Made by a program: the position numbers and the translations under genes. A stretch of DNA of 22,418 nucleotides from Reticulitermes lucifugus (Eukaryota; Arthropoda; Insecta; Blattodea; Rhinotermitidae): positions 293 to 22,710 of the forward strand of contig JAKCWW010009936.1 of assembly GCA_026260175.1 (NCBI GenBank), written 5' to 3'. This document shows positions 1 to 10,400 of this stretch, piece by piece. The notes beneath the pieces are model-generated. The model was not told where the DNA came from, made no database searches, and was given only the letters and a program-made list of their open reading frames with translations. Every line of letters begins with the position of its first letter. The first letter of the stretch is position 1.

Positions 1-430
1 TAAGGTATTTAAATTACAGAAAAGGATAGTTAGAATTATGGCTGGTGTTAGATCTAGATGCTCATGTAGATGTTTGTTTAGGAAATTGGACATCTTGCCT
101 GTCCCATGTCAATATATATTTTCACTAATTATATTTGTTGTGGATAATCTGGGAAGTTTCAAACAAATCTGACTGTGCATGGTCTTAATACAAGGAATAA
201 GACGCAGCTTCATAGGCCTATTGCCAATCTATCATGTTTCCAAAAGGCTGTTTCATATGCTGCTGTAAAGACTTTTAATAGTGTGCCTTTAAGTATTACA
301 AATTTAAGAAATGATAAAAAAAAAACAATTTAAGTCTGCTCTGCGGAAATATCTAATGACTCATTGCTTTTATTCCATTAATGAATTTCAAAATATAAGC
401 AGAGTTGCTATTAATGATACATCTTAATCC
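1..430 (+). mobile_element. 3' coding end of a decayed non-LTR retrotransposon (LINE)
   Basis: Reading from base 2, the sequence translates as KVFKLQKRIVRIMAGVRSR and continues through CLFRKLDILPVPCQYIFSL. It then shifts frame near 160 (LNTRNKTQLHRPIANLS, then SVPLSITNLRN) and again at the A-run near 315-330 (QFKSALRKYL), reaching a stop near 428. I recognise this as the C-terminal region, after the polymerase core, of a jockey/CR1-like insect LINE. The two frameshifts show it is dead. The element continues upstream of the window, and its AT-rich 3' UTR probably runs on to roughly 680. It lies upstream of the first visible PHM exon, presumably in a PHM intron. Confidence 0.75.
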
Positions 431-1015
431 TACTTATAACATACAATTTATATCTGTTATAATTTATAAAATTTGAGACTTATAAAATGTTTTTAAAATT
501 ATCTTAAATTGTTAAATGATGATGTGACTATGTGGAAGTATTCTTCTACTGTTGTAGTTGACTTGTATGTTTTGTGATTGTGATGTTTTTGTGTATAGTG
601 TATTTTGTTTCATATCCAGCTATCCTGTGACAGATTTAGGATCTAAGAAATGTATATGTTTGTGTATGTATGTAAAGGGAAACATTTTATCTCTGAAGCA
701 AGAAATAAGTCAAAATTTGTTGTTCAGTGTTATTAAAACTTTATTGTTGAGTTTGCTAATGGATGCTCACTACAGTAATTTATCTTTTAGAGTGCTTGGT
801 GTGGTGCTGTCATTCATAAATGATAATTAATGACTTCTTAACCTACAAGGAAGATATAAATTTAAATGATATTTTAGCCAATATTTAATTATAAAAAAGC
901 GGTATTATTTTGATAGCTTTGAATGAGCCTTATGCGAAAAAAATTTTACATGTAATTTTAATTTAAGTCTGTTATTTCTAATGTGCCCAATCCTGTAAAA
1001 CATAGAAATTTCTGC
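431..1015. other. AT-rich non-coding stretch, probable LINE 3' UTR then intron
   Basis: No exon or recognisable gene. The first 250 bases may be the 3' UTR of the LINE that ends at about 430. A 90-codon open frame at 558-830 has low-complexity, intron-like composition and no family resemblance. Confidence 0.4.
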
Positions 1016-1166
1016 TTACATACATATGTACATACACACACACGCACACACACCTACATGCATGCATACATACACCTACACATAGATACAGACCTGCATG
1101 CATGCATGCATACATAGATTACATACATTATATATACATACATGCATACATACATACATACATGCA

Positions 1167-1197
<31 letters not shown>

Positions 1198-1283
1198 GTA
1201 CATACATACATGCATACATACATACATACATACATGCATACATACATACATACATATGTACATACATACATACATGCATACAT
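1016..1283. repeat. TACA/TGCA tetranucleotide microsatellite
   Basis: About 270 bases built almost entirely of TACA units, with CACA runs at the left and regular ATGCAT and CATATG interruptions. TATGTACATACATACAT recurs about 60 bases apart (1194 and 1254), so there is a weak higher-order period. The long open frames on both strands (Tyr-Ile-His-Thr or Met-Tyr-Val-Cys repeats) are products of this repeat. It ends about 60 bases before a PHM splice acceptor. Confidence 0.95.
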
Positions 1284-1345
1284 GTCTGTGCATATTGTCT
1301 GAAGATGTTCTGTAACCTGACATGTTTCTCTCTACTTTCTTTCAG

Positions 1346-1403
1346 CCAGAACTGTACCTATGCACACCAGTGAAGGTGGACTTCACCAAGAGTTACTACA
1401 TCA
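1346..1403 (+). CDS. Phm: PHM exon A (first visible coding exon)
   Basis: Acceptor TTTCAG, donor GTGAGT, entry phase 0, exit phase 1. It encodes PELYLCTPVKVDFTKSYYI, the first beta strands of the PHM N-terminal domain. Y4 aligns with rat Tyr79 and C6 with rat Cys81. There is no start codon, so at least one exon with the signal peptide lies upstream; I found none in 1-1345. Confidence 0.93.
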
Positions 1404-4400
1404 GTGAGTAGACTGTACATTGTACACGTCCTTGCTTGTAACTGACTAAGCGGAAATTTAAGTCCCAGTGTTCAGCATAAAAAAACACACGATTTTAAAG
1501 CATTTAAAGCTTCTTCAGATCCTTTCAACCTATTTTTGAAATAGCCACTTTACCTTCCACTTATTTCCATGCTTTCAATCAGCACATATTTATTCAGCTC
1601 ATCAAGATACTTGCTTTGTTTATGGAACATTGAGTTCCACTATAGTCTGCCATTACAGCCTATTCTGAGCCAGTTAAGCCCATTTTATGTCATATTTCCT
1701 TAAGAACCTTATTATTATCTTCCTTCCTTGGCCTCCCAAGTTACCTTTTTGTATACGATTTCTTCTAGAATTTTACATGCATTTCCTGTTTCTCTGCCAC
1801 ATTTTATGTCCACCCTGTTGGAACCAGATACATTGGCTGTGTTACTACTGAGCTAACCTAATCACTGTAGCTTAGATGCATATGCAGTCTAAGGTTTTGC
1901 AGTGCTACTTATCAATGGCTGATGGAAGAAACCCACATTATGTGATGGAGTAGAAATTTGACACACTTCACTCCATTCAACCCAGGGCTAACCCGAGACA
2001 TGTGTGTGCCCCAGGCTAGCACATGCCCAAATTGCGGATAATTTTCAGAGCAAATTTTTCACATGCGGAAACCTGCATTTACTAATGCCGCAGTTCTGAT
2101 TATTCCAGTGATGTTGTAGCATCCCTTATAGGTTGGTGCCATGGGCAGATGTCTGACTGTCCTGCCCCATAGTCTGGCCGTGATTCGGCGAGACACACTT
2201 GTCACTAGCCCTGGAACAGTATATAAAGTCTTGCATAACTTTGTCAGACATTTCACTCCATCAGTTTGTGGTGCAACTTCCCCATTTAGCATTTATTGCA
2301 TGTATCTCATGCAGAAGTCCCATGTAAAATGGTGGCATATCTGCATAAATCTGTGTGTTAAAAGTTCTCTCCTTAAAGCACAGTGGTAACTATATATACC
2401 ATGTATTTAACACTTCAATCTGTACATTTTTCCCACATTATGTATTTATGTGTTTTGTATTATTCTCACAATAAAGAATGATTATTTCCGTGAAGAGGAT
2501 TAATTAGTTGCCATTTGTAATGGAGATGCGACATGTTTACTGTGAGGTGGAAACTAAATTGGTTTATATTATTTAAATAAACCTCAGGCTTCAGAATTTG
2601 AAGAGGACCTGTGTGATGTGTGTAATTTCAGATTAACCTTAAATAATTCCTCTGAATTTATATTAACTTAGCAAATTAGTGATGCTAAAATGGATTTTTG
2701 AGAGGTTATAAGGTGGCTTGTCCATCTGCATCTTAACTGAAATGCATTACTGCTCCAGTTGGATTTGAGCCGAATGCCACGATGGAGACAACACACCACA
2801 TGCTGCTCTACGGGTGTACCAAGCCTGGCAGTCGGAGTGCTGTGTGGTGAGTTCATCAGTAAAAATACACCCTCATGTATAAGTCTTTACCACTTCATTT
2901 CAATTCACATTATTACAGTATATTTCTCTAAGAACCATTTTATAATTATCCTCTCCTAACAGTAAAAGCCTCTGTGGCTCTTAAGAAGATTACCATCTGC
3001 TGGGTCTTGACATTTTTCAGTCTCATAAAACTTTGTTTCCTCTTCTTCCGCTCTGAATGTGGATGCAGTCCATCCGTTCATATGTGTACCTTAAAACACA
3101 TGCTTCAGCCTCCTTAGTCTGTCCATTCAAATGTGTACTAGTCCCACCTGTTTCCTCTAAAGCACTTCTACCTATCTCTTATCATCTGTCTTTCTCCACT
3201 CAGAGCTGGTTGATATTAAAAACTGACATGTCACTGTCTCATAGTCAGTGTCCAAAGTGTGATACTTACCCTATCATAATTGTCATTTTCTTCTTACAGT
3301 TGGTAACATCACTTCCAGTTCTGCACTAAAGACAATATCTGCTGAAATATATTGCGTGAGACAAAGATCTTCAGCAAAGAAAAGATTGTCATGACAATAT
3401 TTTAAAGCTTAACTAATAACATTTATTCGCTGCTTTTAATTAGTTGGGATATAGTGTAGTCAGTGCAAGAGAAAAGGATTTGAATGTATAAGTGTAAACT
3501 GTGTCAGTATACTGGAGCTATACATTATGTCTTGAAAACATCATCAGTTTCTAGATATATAAGAATATGAATTTGTAAAAGAATTGCCATAAAACATTAT
3601 CTTGTGGTGAACAGTAAGAAGAACTGATGAGAAATGTACTTCGTGAGCAGGAATGTGGAAAGCACCCTTTTTGACTGTATAAGGAATGAAGAAATTACAA
3701 GAGAACTGCAAATTGTGCAGACGACGGGATTTGTAGAACAATGCAGAAGGAACTGGGAAAAACACATTGACAGGAGAAGCATTGACTGTATTTAAAAAAA
3801 CTGTAAAATATAAATTTAACAAGACCTTCTGAATGAGATACCTTGTCTGTTTTGTATTATCTCTAATGTTCTAGAATATGGGTGCACAAATTTTCCAGAC
3901 ATCTAGGAGCCACCTCAAAATTCTAGGTGCCAGAATGGTGACATGAAGCAAGTTCATACTGAGGACCAAGAAATATTAGATGCCACCATACACAATATAG
4001 TTGCCTGGGCAACCTGGCATCTGGGATTTGAGCACCCCTATGCTAGAAAGAATGATGACAGCAATGTTAACAGTTCTGGTGTTTCAGGAACTGTGGTGAG
4101 ATGTCACGTGGGGATGACTCCTCAGAAATGGCTAGTCCATGTGCAGTGGGATCGCAGGTAAGTACCCTTGAAATCTGATTCTGCTTTCCTCTGATGGGCT
4201 GGACATGTAGCTTGGTTGGGGGAGCAAAGAGTATTGATGGAGAACTGTCTCTGAAAGCAGCCATTTTGACAACCACTAAAGCAACAGCAAGATAACATCA
4301 GCATGGATCTTAGGGAAATAGGTTGTGAGATTGGGAGGCAGATGGAAACAGCTCAGGACTGTGTGTTGAACCTTTGGATTCTGTTGCCAGAGCAATTTTT

Positions 4401-7400
4401 AATTAGTAATATGGATTTTAGGAAAATAGGCTGTGAGGATGGGAGATGAATCTAACTGGCTCAGGTTCAGGTCTACTGGTGGGCTATGGTATTAGCAGTG
4501 TTGAACCTTTTGGTTCAGCTACAGAGACTTAGCTTAGTTCATTTAGATGAGCGTAACATCATATTAGCTGCAGGAATTTTTCGGTAACTGCCGTTGTTTA
4601 TATATACAAAGAGCTTGTCATACCATTTGTAATGCCACACTGAAGCAGGAATTGTTTAGTAAGGTAACTTTAGTGCAACAATTCAACCCTTTCATTACTG
4701 CTTGGCATTTTTTGCAGATGCTACATGTTTTATAAAAGTAGTGTTAACAGTAAAAAAATCAAAACACATTTACAAAGGAAAGAAGAATATTTAAATTCAG
4801 GGAATATTTGCCTCCATTCAGTTGAGAAACTTCTTTCTGTCTGTTGTCTGAAAACTTAAAATTAGAATGTACAAAATTATAATTTTACCTGTAATTTTGT
4901 ATGACTGGTAAACTTGGTCTCTCGCTAAGGATTTGTTAATATAATCATCATAATTCACAAGATAATTGGTAAGAGTGTTATTATGGATAACAACTTGTTA
5001 TGATGGTTATATTAATAAATTATAATTAATACACTATAATAATATAATACACTAATATATATAATAAACTACAATAATATAATAGAGTAGAAATACAGTT
5101 AAGAATAGATCGATGGTATTTGAGAACAGGATGCTGAGCAGAATATTTAGATGAAAGATGGAGGAAGTAGTCATAACAGGAGGATGGAGAAAATTAGGTA
5201 ATGAGAGCTTCATAAATAATTAGGATCATGAAATCTAGGATGAAATGGGTGGAGCTTGTAGTGTACATGGGAGATATCAGAAATAAGTACAAAATTTTGG
5301 CTGAAAACCCTGAAGGGAAGAGATGCTTGCAAGACACACGAATGGATTAAATTATAATATTAAACTGAATCTTAAACAAATAAGGTAGAAGGGTGTGGAA
5401 TGAATTCATTTGGCTCATCATAGGGAAAGGTAGGAAGGTGTGGATTGGATTCATCTGACTCAGGAGAGGGACCAATAGCAGGCAGGTTTGAACATGTTAA
5501 TGAACCTTTTGATTCCATAAGGGGCAGTGAGTTTCTTGACTAGCTGAAATGCATACCTTGTCTGTGCAGGTAGTTTATGGTAATGGTGTACAGCATACAT
5601 CTTGCACTGAGAGAATGATATTTGCTGTTGCAGGTAATATATGCATGGGCACGAGATGCCCCAAAGCTGGAGCTGCCAGAAGGCGTTGGTTTCAAGGTTG
5701 GGGGAAAGTCTCCCATCCAGTATCTTGTTCTACAGGTGCACTATGCCACCATCAAAACTTTCCAAGGTGCAAACATACATGAGTTTTATTCTGCCCGCTT
5801 CATCTCTCATCTGTGTGTAACAAGTTTTCAGTAACAGAGTGTGTGATGCTTTTCAACAAGATACAAATCATAGTATACAGGTTATTCGTACTACCGCTTA
5901 TGTAGCTCACAGATTGCTTTCATAGTAACATTCATTTACTTTTGTGGGCCAGGATAGCTCAGTCGGTATAACGACTCGCTATGGGCTGGACAGTCCGGGG
6001 ATCGAATCCCGGTGGGGTCGAGATTTTTCGCACCCGTCCAGATCGGCCCTGGGGCCCAACCAGCTTCCTATACAATGGGTACTGGGTCTCTTTCCCGGGG
6101 GTAAAGCGGCCGGGGCGTGGAGTTGACCACCCACCCTCATCTAGTGCCAGGGTTAAAGAAAGAGTAGAACTATACCTCTACTCCCGGTCTGGGCCTTCAT
6201 GGCCTGTTGTAGGGTGAACTTTACCTTTACCTTAATTCATTTACTTTCAATATGAATACAGTAGAGCACGGTCTGTTTAGAGTAGTGCACACCGCATTGA
6301 CATTAGGCACTCACTCTTCCTTTGCCATTATGGAAATGCTGGGATAATATCCTGAAATCGGCCATGACCACTTCCTTTTCATTCCTTTCCAGTTCACCAT
6401 ACACAATCACATTATTTCATTTTGCATTGTGTACCCTGAAATCAATATCACATTTTCCAAATCTTCTTTATATTTTCCAAATCTCAGTAGATTTAAACTG
6501 AGCATTTTGAAACTGAATGTTTGCTGTTTTTATCTGGTAATCACTATGAACACATTACATGTTATTTAATAAGTAAAACCAAGCAAGCTGGCTCGAGCAG
6601 GAATGTTTCTGACTTACTTTGACTGTTACTAGCTTTCCAGTTCAGCTCTTGAGTTGAGTATCAAGCATGATTTAATACTGGTCTCAGTGTAATTTTGCAG
6701 ATACATAGTACCATTGTGAGCTACTTCTAACACATAAGATAGACTTAAAATGAATTGGCAGATGTTCCATATTGATAATTTTCAGCTTCTGATGTAAGAA
6801 ATTGTTCAAGTCAATATGCAGTGGAAAATCATGTCAGGTCATGTGGACAAACAGCTCTGAGTACTAGCAGAATCATACTAGCTCCCTTGTTTACATGTGG
6901 AAGCTTGTGCAAAAGCACAGTTCTAGTACCCTTAGTCAAGTAGTGAACATATCAGTTTCCCTGGTTTGGTGAATATGAACCTGAGATGCACTATGGCATA
7001 TAAGATACACAATGGATACAGCAAAATATTATAAGAGATTTAATTGAATGGAGGTAAGAAAAGTGTTTGTTTTATATTCCTCCAGTACACTACTGGCCAG
7101 ATGAGCAGTGCCATGTACGCTGACTGACCTTGTGTTGGAGGATCACTGTAGCAAGGAATTTTAATAAAAAGAGAAATAAATTGCTGTCAACACAACTAGT
7201 AAGTGTTATATATTTAATAACACTTACTACTTGTGTTGGCAGAAGTTTATTTATCTTGTTATTATATCTAACACAACAGGATGAGAAACATAAAAATTGC
7301 AAAGAGTTTTGTTTTTCAGGTGGGAAGACCGATGACTCTGGAATACATCTCCACTACACTGAGAGACCGTGAGTACTGGCACTTAAAACCTGCATTACAC

Positions 7401-10400
7401 TCTCTCAGAGCCTTTATATTTTTCTACATAAGTTGGTTTCATTTGAGATAGGCATGGCACATGGCACTAAGGAGAGGAACATGAAACTAACTCCATAGAA
7501 CAATCTTTCTTAAGATGCTGCACTCAACTGGTCAAGAAATTATTAATTTTTTATAGAAATCGAAGGTTCATTACCATGTTCACAAGAGCCCACCACTGAA
7601 CTAGTCTTTCTTTAGATAAAACCAGCCCACACCTTTCCACCCAAATTCTGTAAGTTCCAGTTTAGTATTATCCTCCCATCTATCTGTTGATCTCCCAACT
7701 GGTCTCTTTTGTTCAGGTTTTCTGATCAAAATTCTGTACAGATTTCTCAACTTTCCCATTCATGCTACATGTCCTACCTATCTCATATTCTTATGTTTCA
7801 TCATCCTAATAGTAATAATAGGAGAGGTATACAAATTATGAAGCTGCTTAGGCAGTGACCTGTTTTGTTTCAGAAATTATTTTATGGTTGAATGTTAATG
7901 CATATAAAGTCAGTTTGCTGGACTGATTAATTATTTTCCATTACGAACATGTCATGTCAGAAGTCTGGGACAGTTGGTAGCTGCATGCATTATGAGTACA
8001 CATTTCATAAATGTGTTCTTTTTTATTTTGAACACCTCAGTGTTTTTGACGTTCAAATACAGATACAGTGTTGCAAAGCCAACCATGCTGTGTAGAATCG
8101 GAAATACTTTGCCTTAGTATTTTGTCAAATATTCAACATGCTGAAAAATGTTTCAAATGAAGTTTTATATTTTAACCCTTTGGAGCCGGAATTAAATTCC
8201 CGGTGCAATCTGCAAAACTCTGGATTTAAATTACAGGATATATTTTTTTCAGGCAAATGTTTATAAAAAATAAGCAATACCCAAGAAAACAATCCCAACA
8301 GGGCTGTACAAGAGTGGCCATAATTGGCCGATGCATATGCTGCGTCGTTTGAGAATTGAACCCAGCATCCTGCAACCCATATATGGGTCGTTATACTGTA
8401 AAGCAGCAGTTCCCAACCTTTTATGTGTGTGAGCCTAAAGTAGCAAATGGTGTGTGACCTGCAACCCGACCATGGAAACGGCAATAGTCAGTGATATTTA
8501 CTATAAATGAACTAATACTAATGCCTTTTCTTGAATACTACATAACATTGCCACTTACTATAAAAAGTATTAAATTTTTCATGTTACTTTTCAAATCCAA
8601 TATTTTTTGGGACAATATTAAATACACAAAACATGCAAAAAACAAATCTTTATTTAAATAACTCACACATGTGCTGGTTAGATAAATCATTTGCTTCTAA
8701 ATAAAAATTTCGAAATACTCAACATATGGAACGTTACATAAAATGAACAGAAAAATAATGTCAAAAATTTAGTGACTGAAAAATTTAATACATGTGTTAT
8801 TTAGTTATTTAAAATTCAATTGCTCCAGTATGTTTAAAATTAATAAACACAGATTCTATAATTACATTTTCTCGATCATTCTGTTTGAATGTAGATACAG
8901 ATTTTGATTTTTTTTTCATAATCATCGAGTTCTCCATTATACCCTCTCGTAACCCTACGTCAGACCCCCCGTGACCCTGATTTGGGTTGTGACCTGAGGT
9001 TGGGAACCACTGCTGTATAGGGTTGATGAGATGTGTAGTTTATGTAATGTACCAGTTTTTAAGCACGTTCACAAAATTGCAAAAAGCGATTATTAGCTTT
9101 GTCATGTCTGCCTGTCTGTCCGTCCATCTGTCTACATGGAACAACTCAGCTTCCACTGGATGGATTTTCATGAAATCTGATATATGAGGATTTTTTGAAA
9201 ATCTGTCAGGAAAATTCAAGTTTGATTAAAGTCTGACAAGAGTAATGGGTACTTTACATGACGACCCATGATAATATCTCGCTAAATTCTTCTCAGAAGG
9301 AGAAATGTTTCAGAAAAAAGATGTAGAAAAAATCGAAACACACATTTTATGTTCAATAATTTTTTTCTGAAAATTGTGCCGTTTATGAGGATAATGTGGA
9401 AATATATGGTACAGCCAGACAGGCCACAGGTAACAATATAATGTGGCACAGAAAAGATGTGATTTGCATGCCGTATAACTAAGGCAAGAATACAGACACA
9501 CTCATAATATTTAATACCTTTTGCTTCATAATTGATAAATTCTATCTTATCCCATAAAATGTTTTTTACTGCAACACTTACAAAAACTGAGTAACTGTGC
9601 AACAACTTATCTGTCATTATGATCTGTTTAGCCAAATTGTATGTCTAAAGAAGGCCATAAGCAAACGAACATTCTGTTATTTCAATGCACATGGGGCACT
9701 TTACATGAAGACTTAACATACATTTTTTTGTTGCCAGCAACATCAGTTTGCCATAAAAGCACTGCTGTGCAACACTCAGTATTTTCATGCAGTTGATAGT
9801 GACATGTAGCTCAACAACACACACAGAATGCATTGTTGTGTTTCCACTTCAACGCTGTTTATGTGAATGTGCCACAATGTTAAGTTATACGTGCATTGCC
9901 TATCTTGTTCATACATTGAACCACTGAGAAAACTGGTAAGTTCAGTTTGACCTTTGTTTTAAGTAAAGGCTATATTGGATAGATGCAGACCAGAATTACA
10001 TTTGCCCACCAAGCCATATTGTAGACTTCGATCTCAAAGTTTCAGATCAAAGAACATCATGGTGTGTTTGTCAGTATGTACATAAAAACTAAACTAAACT
10101 GTGTATGATTTGTGGTTTTCATGGCACTGAAGATCCATACTGTGGTTGTCTGGGTTATCGCATGATGTGGTTTGTTGGGTGTATAGTAACATTTATTAGG
10201 GATGTACTGAATCTATAGGATTTATGTTCCTTCATATTACTGTTGTGTGTGTGTGTGTGTGTGGGCCAGGGGCGTTAGAGGCACATAAGTATCAAAGGTT
10301 ATCTGTGCCTATTGTCTAAAGGTTATTAAGAGGTCAGAAACCAGTAGGGTTAGAATAAACAGAGTAGCATCATCAAAATTCTGAAATGTATGCTCAAACT

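Noticed and set aside
1..1345. Upstream PHM exon with signal peptide
   Set aside because: I searched for a hydrophobic start and a suitable donor and found only LINE, AT-rich and microsatellite DNA.
1054..1373. Overlapping open frames on both strands with Tyr-Ile-His-Thr or Met-Tyr-Val-Cys repeats
   Set aside because: They are translations of the TACA microsatellite, open in several frames because the repeat lacks stop codons.
2059..2389. Overlapping open frames in a GC-richer patch
   Set aside because: I recognise no family on either strand and no splice context links it to PHM; possibly an unknown repeat.
3943..4161. 72-codon open frame overlapping PHM exon C
   Set aside because: It is in a different frame from the exon; the exon frame is fixed by phase and by the NCGEM homology.
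5950..6020. tRNA gene
   Set aside because: A and B boxes are present, but there is no cloverleaf acceptor stem and the unit continues into a SINE body with a TSD.
7090..7372. Open frames on both strands giving similar peptides
   Set aside because: The likeness comes from the inverted repeat at 7163-7263; the plus frame only runs into PHM exon E by chance.
8125..8484. 119-codon minus-strand open frame
   Set aside because: It crosses the left end of the hAT MITE and has no recognisable domain.
9282..9635. 117-codon minus-strand open frame
   Set aside because: Low-complexity, hydrophobic, AT-driven translation with no domain; lies within a PHM intron.
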